A stretch of 64,000 bases of DNA from Bacteroidales bacterium UBA4814 (GTDB lineage: Bacteria; Bacteroidota; Bacteroidia; Bacteroidales; UBA7960): positions 186,001 through 250,000 of the forward strand of contig DHFW01000049.1 in NCBI GenBank assembly GCA_002402465.1, in the 5' to 3' direction. Below, piece after piece: positions 51,093-59,910 of this stretch (positions are counted from its first letter, which is position 1; each line of letters begins with the position of its first letter). Under the pieces are notes generated by a model. The model had not been told where the DNA came from and made no database searches. It saw only the letters and a program-made list of their open reading frames with translations. The position numbers and the translations under genes are program-made.

Positions 51093-51458
51093 ATGAATAA
51101 GCCTGATTTGGAAGAACGCTTAATCAATTTTGCGGTTTTGATAATTGAAATTGCTAATAAAATGCCAAATACTCGGGCAGGTATTCACTTATCAGGACAA
51201 TTAATCAGATCAGGTACTTCTCCTGCTTTGAACTATGGAGAAGCTCAAAGTGGAGAATCAAGAAAGGACTTTATTCATAAAATAAAGATTGTTTTAAAGG
51301 AGTTGAGAGAATCTTATATTTGCCTGAAAATCATTCAAAGAACAAAACTTCACGACCCTAAAACTCCTATCCAAGCTGTTTTGGATGAAAACAATGAACT
51401 AATCTCTATTTTTGTAAAGAGTGTTGAAACAGCCCAAAAAAATCTTCAGAAAGAGTAG
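51093..51458 (+). CDS. Four-helix-bundle protein (23S rRNA intervening-sequence protein family)
   Basis: 121 residues. LEERLINFAVLIIEIANKMPNTRAGIHLSGQLIRSGTSPALNYGEAQSGESRKDFIHKIKIVLKELRESYICLKII is the characteristic reading of the family: helix 1, the R-x-G-x-S turn with N-Y-x-E-A, then the KELRES(Y/E) helix. Family members were first found inside 23S rRNA intervening sequences and are also common between genes. The gene is much more AT-rich than its neighbours and lies exactly between inverted repeat arms, so it looks like cargo of a small mobile or stem-loop element. Biochemical role unknown; a basic RNA-binding surface has been suggested for the family. Confidence 0.88.
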   Translation: MNKPDLEERLINFAVLIIEIANKMPNTRAGIHLSGQLIRSGTSPALNYGEAQSGESRKDFIHKIKIVLKELRESYICLKIIQRTKLHDPKTPIQAVLDENNELISIFVKSVETAQKNLQKE

Positions 51459-51491
51459 ATTATTTGAAAATTAAGATCTATTAATTCCTTC

Positions 51492-51550
51492 TAAAATCAA
51501 AAATCGTTAATCCTTGTTCTTAAATCTAAGTCTTAACCCTTGTTCGTAAA
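51492..51550. repeat. Right arm of the element around the four-helix-bundle gene
   Basis: TAAAATCAAAAATCGTTAATCC then TTGTTCTTAAATC, followed by a second unit TCTTAACCCTTGTTCGTAAA. It is the inverted copy of the left arm (33 or so matching bases, apart from the 7-bp duplication on the left), so the transcript can fold into a long stem enclosing the whole gene. Confidence 0.85.
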
Positions 51551-51557
51551 TAAAATC

Positions 51558-52523
51558 CTACGCTTCAAACTCCAAAAGTTTCCCTTTCTTCATTATCAGC
51601 TTCTCATCAAAGTACACGTCCGGTTCTTTTACCAGTCCGTCGAGGTGGCTGTTTACGGCAATGGTGCCGCCCATGGTCAGGTTGTTGCCAAAAGCAATGT
51701 GTATGGTGCCAAACACCTTTTCGTCTTCCAGAATTAAGCCCGTAAGCTTGGCTTTGTAATTGGTGCCGATTCCGAATTCGGCCACGGCGCGGGCATCGCG
51801 TCCCGACTTGTCGAGAATGGCTGTGAGCCTTTCGGCTTCTTCGCCCCCGGTAATTTCTTCGGCAAAGCCATCGACCACTTTTACGGTAATGGGCGTTTTA
51901 ATCATGCCGATGCTGGCCATAGAACCGTCGATGACCACTATGCCGTTCGATTGGCCTTCCACCGGTGCCAGGTACACCTCGCCCGAAGGCATATTGCCGC
52001 TCTGGCCCTTTTCGCGCAGCACCCCGGTGCTGGGAATGATCATGCGCCCTTCTACGGGCATGCTGATGTCGGTGCCGGCCTCGGTTACCACGCGGATCAC
52101 CTTCACCCCCTTCATGCGGTCGGCAATAAAGTGTGTCATGTCCACAATCTTGTCGAAGTCGGCATTGAGGCAGCGCGACATGATATCGACCGTAATGCCG
52201 GGCATGGTGCCCACGCGCACACCCAGCTTCACGGCTTCGCGGCGCGCATCGGTATGAGTAAGCGACTTGGCCGTGGGGCAAACCACCACATCTACCATTT
52301 TCATCATGGCGGCCACCGCAGCCGGAGGCTCCTGCCCGTTGATCTCGCGCGACTTAATCTCTATCAGCATGCTTTCCTTGCAAAGCTCCTTGCCGGCTTC
52401 GTGCAGGGCCAGGCCAATCTCGCGTTTCACTTCGTCGGTAACGATCAGCAGTGTTTCTTCGGGCTTCAGCCCCATGGCATCGCGCAGTCCGATCACCGAG
52501 GCCTTCATCAATTCTTCGTTCAT
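51558..52523 (-). CDS. M29-type (AmpS-like) aminopeptidase
   Basis: 321 residues, shorter than AmpS but with the metal-site pattern: MPSGEVYLAPVEG, AEFGIGTN, FGTIHIAFGNN and VNSHLDGLVKEPDVYFDEKLI, supplying E, E, H, H and D ligands in the known order. The N-terminal half has the Rossmann-like reading GLKPEETLLIVTDEVKREIGLAL and VVCPTAKSLTHTDAR. Predicted cytoplasmic leucyl-type aminopeptidase. The stop is next to the right arm of the repeat element. Confidence 0.85.
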   Translation of the reverse strand: MNEELMKASVIGLRDAMGLKPEETLLIVTDEVKREIGLALHEAGKELCKESMLIEIKSREINGQEPPAAVAAMMKMVDVVVCPTAKSLTHTDARREAVKLGVRVGTMPGITVDIMSRCLNADFDKIVDMTHFIADRMKGVKVIRVVTEAGTDISMPVEGRMIIPSTGVLREKGQSGNMPSGEVYLAPVEGQSNGIVVIDGSMASIGMIKTPITVKVVDGFAEEITGGEEAERLTAILDKSGRDARAVAEFGIGTNYKAKLTGLILEDEKVFGTIHIAFGNNLTMGGTIAVNSHLDGLVKEPDVYFDEKLIMKKGKLLEFEA

Positions 52524-52661
52524 CGTGTTGTGTTTTTATTTATGGTTAATGATTCTTTTCTTTCTCCGCAGGGCTCACAATAATACGAAAATTTTCCGTC
52601 ATGGCCCCGGCTCGCAATTGTCATTGCCCCTTTCGGGGAATACTTTATCCATTATTTGTTC

Positions 52662-52669
52662 TAATTTTG
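52662..52669 (+). promoter_or_regulatory. -7 promoter box TAATTTTG abutting the tatD start
   Basis: TAATTTTG ends 4 bp before ATG 52674, so a start of transcription about 7 bp later would give a leaderless or start-codon-truncated message. No clear -33 element. Confidence 0.35.
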
Positions 52670-52673
52670 CGCC

Positions 52674-53450
52674 ATGGAATGGATTGACACACACGTGCAC
52701 ATTTATCTGCCCGAGTTTGATGAGGACCGCCGGCAGGTGGTCGATGAGGCAGTGGCTTCCGGCGTATCGCAATTGCTCATGCCCAATGTGGACAGCCGCA
52801 CCATTGGCCCTATGATGGAAGCCGCGCAGCAGCACCCCGGCATTTGCCTGCCCATGATGGCCCTGCATCCTACCTCGGTAAAAGAGGATTATGAAACGCA
52901 GATGCAGGAAGTGGAGCAGTGGCTGGCGAAAGGCGGATTTGTGGCTGTGGGCGAAACAGGCATTGACCTTTACTGGGACAAGACCTATTTCAAAGAACAG
53001 GTCATTGCTTTCAGACGTCATGCCGAACTGGCGCTTCATTACGATCTGCCTTTGGTTATCCACTCGCGCAACGCCCTGGAAGAAATCTTCGGGGTAATGG
53101 AAGAATTCCGCGGAAGCGGACTAAAAGGCGTATTTCATTGCTTCCCCGGCGATTTGCAGCAGGCTGAAAAAGCAGCAGGAATGGGATTTTTGTTGGGTAT
53201 TGGCGGGGTGGTAACTTACAAGAACAGTACGATGGCAAGGGTTGTTGAACATGTGGGTCTGCAACACATCATTCTCGAAACCGATGCACCCTACCTGGCA
53301 CCGGCACCCCATCGCGGAAAGCGGAATCAAAGCACTTACATACCAATCATCGGCCGAAAGGTGGCCGAACTTACCGGCACTACCCCGGCGCAAACGGCAC
53401 AAATTTCTACGCAAAATACCCGGGCTTTGTTTGGGCTGGATAATATTTAA
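52674..53450 (+). CDS. tatD: TatD-family metal-dependent hydrolase
   Basis: 258 residues. Metal ligands of the amidohydrolase fold are clear: WIDTHVHIYLPEF, GETGIDLYWD, VIHSRNA, FHCFPGD and ETDAPYLAP. TatD proteins are 3'-5' DNA/RNA exonucleases or deoxyribonucleases. The N-terminal ATG at 52674 directly precedes the core, so no shorter start is possible. The asparaginase gene follows after 19 bp in the same direction. Confidence 0.92.
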   Translation: MEWIDTHVHIYLPEFDEDRRQVVDEAVASGVSQLLMPNVDSRTIGPMMEAAQQHPGICLPMMALHPTSVKEDYETQMQEVEQWLAKGGFVAVGETGIDLYWDKTYFKEQVIAFRRHAELALHYDLPLVIHSRNALEEIFGVMEEFRGSGLKGVFHCFPGDLQQAEKAAGMGFLLGIGGVVTYKNSTMARVVEHVGLQHIILETDAPYLAPAPHRGKRNQSTYIPIIGRKVAELTGTTPAQTAQISTQNTRALFGLDNI

Positions 53451-53469
53451 TTTCTGAAACACAAAAACC

Positions 53470-54498
53470 ATGAGCAGCAACTCATCCATACTGGTCATTT
53501 ATACCGGCGGTACCATTGGCATGGTAGAAGACAGTGCCACCGGCACGCTCCATCCCTTCGATTTTGAGCACCTCACCGAACAGATTCCCGAGATCAAAAA
53601 ATTCAGATGCCGCATCGACAGTTTCTCTTTCGATCCCATCATCGACTCCAGCAATATGACACCTGAAGTGTGGGTAAGGCTGGCCCAGCTTATCGAGAAG
53701 AATTACGAGCAGTACGATGGCTTTGTGATTTTGCATGGTTCGGATACTATGGCCTATACCGCCTCGGCGCTCAGTTTTATGCTTGAAAATCTGTCGAAGC
53801 CCGTGATCCTTACCGGCTCGCAGCTGCCCATAGGCATGATACGTACCGATGGCAAGGAAAATTTCATCACTTCCATCGAAATTGCCGCTGCTAAAAAAGA
53901 TGGCAAGGCCATTGTGCCAGAGGTTTGTGTATATTTTGAATACCAGCTTTACCGCGGCAACCGCACCCACAAGTACAATGCCGAGCATTTCGAAGCTTTT
54001 CGCTCGGTCAACTACCCGGTGCTTGCCAGGGCAGGGGTAGAGATCAAATACGATTTCGCCGCCATACATCAGCCCACCGAGCAGGAGTTTCGCATCTTCA
54101 CCAGCCTCGATCCCAATATTGCCGTGCTAAAGCTCTTTCCCGGCATTACCCCGTTGGTGGTTGAGTCCATTTTGGGTATTCCCGGCCTGAAAGCCCTGGT
54201 GATGGAAACCTATGGCTCGGGCAATGCACCCACTGAGCAGTGGTTTCTCAATGCCATTGGCAAGGCCATCAAAAACGGGCTGTTGGTTTGCAACATTACC
54301 CAATGCCGAGGCGGTGCCGTGCAAATGGGTAAGTACGAAACCGGCAAAGGCCTCGAAAAGCTGGGCGTGGTGAGCGGTTACGATATGACCATCGAGTCGG
54401 CCGTAACCAAACTTATGTACCTGCTGGGAAACAACTATCCGGCAGCCCGCCTGCGAAAATACTTCCAGAAGCCCCTGCGAGGTGAAATGACCGTTTAA
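53470..54498 (+). CDS. ansA: Type I (cytoplasmic) L-asparaginase
   Basis: 342 residues without signal peptide. Both catalytic threonine regions are present: VIYTGGTIGMVED (about 14) and ILHGSDTMAYTASALSFMLENLSKPVILTGSQLPIG (about 95). AFRSVNYPVLARAG, LFPGITP and VMETYGSGNAP complete the fold. It hydrolyses asparagine to aspartate and ammonia. Co-transcribed with tatD; a bidirectional terminator is about 300 bp downstream. Confidence 0.93.
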   Translation: MSSNSSILVIYTGGTIGMVEDSATGTLHPFDFEHLTEQIPEIKKFRCRIDSFSFDPIIDSSNMTPEVWVRLAQLIEKNYEQYDGFVILHGSDTMAYTASALSFMLENLSKPVILTGSQLPIGMIRTDGKENFITSIEIAAAKKDGKAIVPEVCVYFEYQLYRGNRTHKYNAEHFEAFRSVNYPVLARAGVEIKYDFAAIHQPTEQEFRIFTSLDPNIAVLKLFPGITPLVVESILGIPGLKALVMETYGSGNAPTEQWFLNAIGKAIKNGLLVCNITQCRGGAVQMGKYETGKGLEKLGVVSGYDMTIESAVTKLMYLLGNNYPAARLRKYFQKPLRGEMTV

Positions 54499-54594
54499 GG
54501 ATGCAGAGGGCATGGGGCGCAGGGAAGAAGCCGTAGTGGTTAGCGGCAGCAGGTAGTTTAATAGCGCAGGGTGAGCGATCAAAGCCGCGTAGTC

Positions 54595-54797
54595 TGGACT
54601 CCCCCTTTGGAGGGGGTTGGGGGGAGGTTTCTTGACCTGAGGATCAGTATTATTTTTTGTGGTTTTGGTGCCTCCTTGGTTGTTTTTGGGTAGAAGACTA
54701 AAAACCTCCTTCAAGTGTTTCCAGATCAAAAACCGTTAACAGATCCGCTCGCCAGCGGAGAGATCACTGTAAGTAATTCTTGTTCTTAAATCAAAAC
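54595..54797. repeat. Modular intergenic repeat, copy B
   Basis: Same modules as copy A. CTCCCCCTTTGGAGGGGG and TTGGGGGGAGGTTTCTTGA (54599-54635) are in the same orientation as copy A; after about 85 bp of unmatched DNA come, inverted, AGATCAAAAACCGTTAA (54723-54739), GATCCGCTCGCCAGCGGAGAGATCACTG (palindrome arms TCCGCT/AGCGGA, 54744-54759) and TTCTTGTTCTTAAATC (54777-54792). The outer two pieces equal the right arm of the element at 51.5 kb, split by the palindrome. The remainder of the gap 54499-54848 has no gene. Confidence 0.6.
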
Positions 54798-54832
54798 AAA
54801 AAAAGCAGCGACTATCTTGCCGCTGCTTTTTT
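54798..54832. terminator. Bidirectional intrinsic terminator between ansA and pruA
   Basis: A7-GCAGCG-ACTATCTTGC-CGCTGC-T6: a 6-bp GC stem extended by A/T pairs, usable from both convergent genes. Confidence 0.75.
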
Positions 54833-54848
54833 CTAATGTAAAATCGCC

Positions 54849-56492
54849 TTAGCACCCACACTTTTTCTCGTGCATAAACGGATACCTGAAGTCGGTTGGA
54901 GGCAGGAAGGTTTCCTTAATGGTGCGGGGGTTTAGCCAGCGCAGCAGGTTCAGGTGGCTCCCGGCCTTGTCGTTGGTGCCCGACTGCCGCGAGCCGCCAA
55001 AGGGCTGCTGCCCCACCACGGCGCCCGTGGGCTTGTCGTTAATGTAGAAGTTACCCGCCGAATAGCGCAGGGTGGCGCAGGCCTTCACGGTGGCATAGCG
55101 GTCTTTACTAAAAATGGATCCGGTCAGGCCGTAAGGCGAAGTATTGTCGCATAGATGCAGGGTTTCTTCAAACTTATCGTCGGGATACACATGAATGCTC
55201 AGCACCGGGCCGAAGATCTCTTCTTCCATGGTAATGAAATGCGGGTCTTTGGCCAGAATCACCGTGGGGTCGATAAAGTAACCCTTCGATTTGTCGCCAT
55301 TGCCGCCAAAAATGATCTCGGCATCTTTCGAGTCGCGGGCTTTATCAATGTATCCCATGATGCGGTCGAAGGCCTTCTCGTCGATTACGGCATTCACAAA
55401 GTTGCAGAAATCTTTGGGGTCGCCTTTCTGGATGAGCTTCAGGTTGCGGTCGATGCGTCGTTTGATGCTGTCCCATAGCGATTCGGGAATATACGCTCTC
55501 GAAGCAGCCGAGCACTTCTGTCCCTGGTATTCGAAGGCGCCGCGCACCAGGGCAGTGGCTACTTCATCCACATCAGCCGAAGGATGTACAAACACAAAGT
55601 CCTTGCCACCGGTTTCGCCCACAACGCGCGGGTAAGAGCGGTAGTTTTCCAGGTTGTTGGCCACCGATTTCCACAAGTGGTTAAAGGTGCCGTTGCTGCC
55701 GGTAAAGTGCACGCCGGCAAGGTCTTTGTGGTTCAGGGCCACATGGCCTACCTGGCTGCCCGGGCCGGGAACAAAGTTGATTACACCATCAGGAACCCCT
55801 GCTTCCTTAAAGATTTTCATTAAATAATAGTTAGAAAGCAATGCGGTGGTGGCTGGTTTCCATACCACGGTATTGCCCATCACGGCAGGCGAAAGCACCA
55901 GGTTGGAGGCAATGGCCGTAAAGTTGAACGGGCTTACAGCAAACACGAAGCCCTCAAGCGGGCGGTACTCCAGGCGGTTCAGGTTGCCGATCTCTGAGTG
56001 GGGTTGCTCGTTGTAAATTTCGGATACATAGTGCGCGTTGAATCGGATAAAGTCTATCGTTTCGCACACGGCGTCGATTTCCGACTGGAAAGCATTTTTG
56101 CCCTGCCCCAGCATGGTAGAGGCATTGATCAGGTGGCGGTATTTTTCTGAGATGAGCTGGGCCACCTTCAGGGTGATGGAAACCCGCTCTACCCACGACA
56201 TTACCATCCATTGCGTGTGGGCCTCCAGCGCGGCATCAATGGCCATCTGCACCTCCTTTTCGCCGGCCATATGGTAAGTGGCCAGCACATGCCCGTGGTT
56301 GTGGGGCATGGCCACCTTACCGGTTTTCCCCGTACGGATCTCTTTTCCTCCAATGATCAATGGTATTTCTACTTCGATCTGGCTCTGGCGCTCCAATTCC
56401 TTTTCCAGTGCCAGGCGTTCTGGCGTTCCCTCGGTGTAGGGATGCATCGGCTCGTTGGCCGGACGGTCAAAATAAAACTGTGCGTTGTTCAT
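54849..56492 (-). CDS. pruA: L-glutamate gamma-semialdehyde (P5C) dehydrogenase
   Basis: 547 residues, the length of stand-alone P5C dehydrogenases. AVSPFNFTAIASNLVLSPAVMGNTVVWKPA (NAD site), the catalytic glutamate in VVGETGGKDFVFVHPSAD, the cysteine in YQGQKCSAASRAYIP (about 297) and EEEIFGPVLSIHVYPD are present. It oxidises glutamate semialdehyde to glutamate in proline and arginine breakdown. The C-terminus ends HEKKCGC, an extra cysteine cluster. No proline dehydrogenase gene is adjacent. Confidence 0.93.
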   Translation of the reverse strand: MNNAQFYFDRPANEPMHPYTEGTPERLALEKELERQSQIEVEIPLIIGGKEIRTGKTGKVAMPHNHGHVLATYHMAGEKEVQMAIDAALEAHTQWMVMSWVERVSITLKVAQLISEKYRHLINASTMLGQGKNAFQSEIDAVCETIDFIRFNAHYVSEIYNEQPHSEIGNLNRLEYRPLEGFVFAVSPFNFTAIASNLVLSPAVMGNTVVWKPATTALLSNYYLMKIFKEAGVPDGVINFVPGPGSQVGHVALNHKDLAGVHFTGSNGTFNHLWKSVANNLENYRSYPRVVGETGGKDFVFVHPSADVDEVATALVRGAFEYQGQKCSAASRAYIPESLWDSIKRRIDRNLKLIQKGDPKDFCNFVNAVIDEKAFDRIMGYIDKARDSKDAEIIFGGNGDKSKGYFIDPTVILAKDPHFITMEEEIFGPVLSIHVYPDDKFEETLHLCDNTSPYGLTGSIFSKDRYATVKACATLRYSAGNFYINDKPTGAVVGQQPFGGSRQSGTNDKAGSHLNLLRWLNPRTIKETFLPPTDFRYPFMHEKKCGC

Positions 56493-56684
56493 TGCTTAAT
56501 GAAAAAATTTAATGAATATTCAGGATTGATTTTTTGCGTATTACATAAAGTTAGCCATTTTTGCGCTTTCGCGGAAACAAAAAAAGCAAGCATTGCTTGT
56601 GAATAGAAACAGCAAATAATTAAAAAAGTTTGATAAAAAAAGGAAGGTAAAAAGCGATGATGAGCACTGCTTTTTTCAGGCCCG

Positions 56685-57506
56685 TCAGGCCCTTTGTTTT
56701 TCCATGGCATTTTTTTGCACCCTGGCCGAAATGCCAATGCTGAGCTCATAAAGCACAAACAGCGGAAGGCTCACCAGTATCTGGCTGAAGATGTCGGGCG
56801 GGGTAATGATGGCCGATAGCACTATGATCAGGACAAAGGCGAGCTTGCGTTGTTTTTTCATTACTGCCGGGGTAAGAATGCCCACCCGACTCAGAAAATA
56901 TACGAAAACCGGAAGCTCGAAAACCAAGCCCGTGGCCAGGGTAAGGGTAGTAACGGTAGAAATGTACGAACGCAATGCAATCTGGTTGGCCACCATGCTG
57001 CTCACCTGGTATGACCCCAGAAAGTTCACGGCCAGCGGCACAATGATAAAATAGGCAAACAACACCCCGGTAATAAACAGGCCGCTGATAACCAGTACTG
57101 CGCCCCGCGAATTGGCCTGCTCTTTCGGGGTGAGGCCAGGCCTGATGAAGCGCCATATTTCCCAAACCACATAGGGTATGGAAAGTAGCAGGCCGGCCAC
57201 CAACGAAGTAATGATATGGGTAGTAAACTGCCCGGCCATGTCAATGTTAATGATCTCAACCGGTTTGGCGTTGATACAAAGTGCCGGCACTGAGAACCGC
57301 TCGGCCAGGCCGCAAAGCATACGATTGGTAAAGAAGTAGGTTTCTTTGGGCGCCAGAATAATTCTCGAAAACAGGAACTCTTTGTTGAGAAAGGCCAGCA
57401 TTGCAAACACGCCAATGGAAGCGGCCGAGCGTATCAAATGCCCGCGCAGCTCCTCCAGGTGGCCCCAGAAGGTCATCACATTGCCATCGTCCTGTTTCTT
57501 TTTCAT
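56685..57506 (-). CDS. tatC: Twin-arginine translocase subunit TatC
   Basis: 273 residues with six membrane helices. MTFWGHLEELRGHLIRS is the conserved cytoplasmic N-terminus with the E/L/R positions; SIPYVVWEIWRFIRPGLTPKEQ is the first cytoplasmic loop signature; GLVFELPVFVYFLSRVGILTP and LIIVLSAIITPPDIFSQILVSLPLFVLYELSI complete the family. The first periplasmic loop is enlarged by about 50 residues, as in other Bacteroidota. No tatA/B gene is adjacent. Confidence 0.94.
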   Translation of the reverse strand: MKKKQDDGNVMTFWGHLEELRGHLIRSAASIGVFAMLAFLNKEFLFSRIILAPKETYFFTNRMLCGLAERFSVPALCINAKPVEIINIDMAGQFTTHIITSLVAGLLLSIPYVVWEIWRFIRPGLTPKEQANSRGAVLVISGLFITGVLFAYFIIVPLAVNFLGSYQVSSMVANQIALRSYISTVTTLTLATGLVFELPVFVYFLSRVGILTPAVMKKQRKLAFVLIIVLSAIITPPDIFSQILVSLPLFVLYELSIGISARVQKNAMEKQRA

Positions 57507-57554
57507 GCCAGTTTATTCCCCGAAAGCGAACAACAAAATTAATGAAGAATGCCA

Positions 57555-57590
57555 AATAAAAAAGCCCGCAACATGATTACGGGCTTTAAG
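57555..57590 (-). terminator. Intrinsic terminator after the ferredoxin gene
   Basis: AAAGCCCG (57561-57568) pairs with CGGGCTTT (57580-57587); on the minus strand the stem is followed by TTTTATTT. It insulates tatC from the ferredoxin transcript. Confidence 0.65.
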
Positions 57591-57627
57591 TCGTTTTCTT
57601 CCGGCAATAATTCCGGGAAACAGGGGT

Positions 57628-57795
57628 TTATTCGGGAAGAATTGCTTCAACCGGGCAAACATCTGCGCATGAACCGCAGTCGGTACAAACATCAGGATCA
57701 ATCTTATAGATGTCACCTTCTATGATTGCTTCAACCGGGCACTCGTCAATGCAGCTGCCGCAAGCAGTGCAATCTTCTGTGATTATGTAGGCCAT
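57628..57795 (-). CDS. 2[4Fe-4S] ferredoxin
   Basis: 55 residues from ATG 57795. Two classic cluster motifs: CTACGSCIDECP (residues 9-20) and CTDCGSCADVCP (37-48), each CxxCxxCxxxCP, joined by VEAIIEGDIYKIDPDV. This is a clostridial-type bacterial ferredoxin of normal length. It is divergent from korAB, whose enzyme needs such an electron acceptor, and has its own promoter and terminator. Confidence 0.95.
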   Translation of the reverse strand: MAYIITEDCTACGSCIDECPVEAIIEGDIYKIDPDVCTDCGSCADVCPVEAILPE

Positions 57796-57837
57796 TACTT
57801 CAATAATTTATGGTTACTAATACGGTTAATTCCGGTG

Positions 57838-57845
57838 CAAAAATA
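57838..57845 (-). promoter_or_regulatory. -7 promoter box TATTTTTG for the ferredoxin gene
   Basis: TATTTTTG on the minus strand, 42 bp before ATG 57795. The remaining 215 bp to korA are AT-rich; no clear + strand -7 box was found (TAACTTCG at 57970 is one base off). Confidence 0.5.
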
Positions 57846-58060
57846 AAAACTTAAATTGACATAGCGCAATAAGTTCGACGTTGAATTTAAATTTGGAATC
57901 GGTTTAAATAAGGATAAATTTAAAAGCCTAAAAAGTGGCCGATTTTTTTGATCGGTTATACTTTAAACCCTTAACTTCGCAGCGTCAAATGGTCGAGTGT
58001 TAATATTGTTTCTTTCAAAAAGTTATTAAAACCATACCCTATCAAAAACCGTATTCTGTT

Positions 58061-59908
58061 ATGGCACAAAAAAAGAATATTGTTGAGCTGGAAGATGTGG
58101 TGGTAAAGTTTGTAGGCGACTCGGGCGACGGCATGCAGCTGACAGGTACCCTGTTTTCTGATGCGGCCGCCATTGCCGGCAACGACCTGGCCACTTTTCC
58201 GGACTTCCCGGCTGAAATCCGTGCGCCCCAAAACACCATTGCCGGGGTGAGCGGCTTCCAGGTTCATCTTGGGCAACGCAAAATTTTAACCTCGGGCGAC
58301 ATGTGCGACGTGCTTGTGGCCATGAACCCCGCCTCGCTTAGGGCCAACCTCAAGTGGGCAAAGCCCGGCGCTACCCTTGTGGTCGACTCGGCTACCTTTG
58401 ACGACAAAGGCATTGAAAAAGCCGGCTACCAGACCAACCCCCTCGAGGATGGAAGCCTGGATGGCTACAACCTGATCAAAGCCCCGATTTCACTGCTTAC
58501 GCAGGAAAGCCTGCGCCAACTCGAAATTGACAAACGCTCAGCCGAACGTACCAAAAACATGTTCGTGCTTGGTATTCTGTATTTCCTGTTTAACCGCGAT
58601 CTGGAAGTCACCCTCGAGTTTATTGAAAAGAAATTCAAGAGCAAGCCCTTAATTAAAGAAGCCAACAAGGCCGCATTAAAAGCTGGTTTTAACTATGGCG
58701 AAACCATCGAAGCCATTAAGTCGACCTTCAGGGTTGGCCCGGCCAAAATGGAGAAAGGGCTTTACCGCAATATTACCGGCAACATTGCCACTGCCTGGGG
58801 TTTACTGGCTGCCGCCGAAAATAGTGGCAGGCCGTTGTTCCTCGGCTCTTACCCCATTACTCCTGCCACCGAAATCCTCATGGAGCTTTCTAAGCATAAA
58901 TCGCTTGGCGCGAAGGTTTTCCAGGCCGAAGACGAAATTGCAGGGATATGCTCGGCCATTGGCGCCAGTTTTGCCGGCTCACTGGCTATTACCACCACCT
59001 CGGGCCCCGGCTTCTCGCTCAAAAGCGAAGCCATTGGCCTGGCCGTGATCACCGAGTTGCCGCTGGTGATTGTCAACGTGCAGCGCGCAGGCCCCTCCAC
59101 GGGCATGCCCACCAAAAGTGAGCAGAGCGACCTGATGCAGGCCCTCTTTGGTCGCAACGGCGAATGCCCGGCCATCGTAATGGCTGCCTCCAGCCCCGCG
59201 AATTGCTTCTATTACGCCTATGAGGCCGCCAAACTTTCGCTCGAGCATATGACGCCGGTTATTCTGCTCACCGATGGCTATATTGGATTTGGCTCGGAGC
59301 TGTTCAAAATTCCTGATACCAAAAACCTGCCACCCATTACGCCACCCATTGCCACACCCAACGATCCCGACTTCAAGCCATATCGCCGCGACGAGAAAAC
59401 CCTCGTCCGCCAGTGGGCACACCCGGGAATGGAAGGCCTCAGACACCGCATTGGCGGCCTGGAGAAAACCAACATCGATGGCAACGTTTCCACCGACCCG
59501 CTCAATCACCAGCTCATGGTGAATATTCGCGCCGAAAAGGTAAACCGCGTTGCCGATTACATACCGCTGCAGGAATTGATGGGCGAAGACTCGGGCGATC
59601 TGCTTGTGGTGGGCTGGGGTGGCACCGAAGGTGCCCTGGTGTCGGCGGTAAACAAAATGCAGGAAGAAGGCAAAAAAGTGAGCCTGGCGCATTTCAACCA
59701 CATTATGCCCCTGCCCAAGAATACCGCCGAAATATTCTCACACTTCAAAAAAATAATGGTATGCGAACTGAATATGGGGCAGTTTGTCAGCTATCTGCGC
59801 ATGACCATCCCCGATTATCGCTACCATCAGTTTAACAAGGTACAGGGCCTGCCGTTCCACGTGCAGGAACTTACCGATGCGTTCAACAATTTATTGGAGG
59901 AGAAATAA
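58061..59908 (+). CDS. korA: 2-oxoacid:ferredoxin oxidoreductase, fused gamma-alpha subunit
   Basis: 615 residues. The N-terminal gamma domain (about 12-200) opens VVVKFVGDSGDGMQLTGTLFSDAAAIAGNDLATFPDFPAEIRAP; the alpha domain (about 220-600) has GSYPITPATEILMELS, FQAEDEIAGICSAIGASFAG, TTTSGPGFSLKSEAIG and QRAGPSTGMPTKSEQSDL. This gamma-alpha order is that of KorA-type 2-oxoglutarate oxidoreductases. With KorB it makes succinyl-CoA and reduced ferredoxin from 2-oxoglutarate, or runs in reverse. korB starts 2 bp after the stop. Confidence 0.93.
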   Translation: MAQKKNIVELEDVVVKFVGDSGDGMQLTGTLFSDAAAIAGNDLATFPDFPAEIRAPQNTIAGVSGFQVHLGQRKILTSGDMCDVLVAMNPASLRANLKWAKPGATLVVDSATFDDKGIEKAGYQTNPLEDGSLDGYNLIKAPISLLTQESLRQLEIDKRSAERTKNMFVLGILYFLFNRDLEVTLEFIEKKFKSKPLIKEANKAALKAGFNYGETIEAIKSTFRVGPAKMEKGLYRNITGNIATAWGLLAAAENSGRPLFLGSYPITPATEILMELSKHKSLGAKVFQAEDEIAGICSAIGASFAGSLAITTTSGPGFSLKSEAIGLAVITELPLVIVNVQRAGPSTGMPTKSEQSDLMQALFGRNGECPAIVMAASSPANCFYYAYEAAKLSLEHMTPVILLTDGYIGFGSELFKIPDTKNLPPITPPIATPNDPDFKPYRRDEKTLVRQWAHPGMEGLRHRIGGLEKTNIDGNVSTDPLNHQLMVNIRAEKVNRVADYIPLQELMGEDSGDLLVVGWGGTEGALVSAVNKMQEEGKKVSLAHFNHIMPLPKNTAEIFSHFKKIMVCELNMGQFVSYLRMTIPDYRYHQFNKVQGLPFHVQELTDAFNNLLEEK

Positions 59909-59910
59909 TT

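Noticed and set aside
56650..56690. Possible terminator AAAAAGC...GCTTTTTT after tatC
   Set aside because: Only two G-C pairs in the stem and a long loop; too weak to list.
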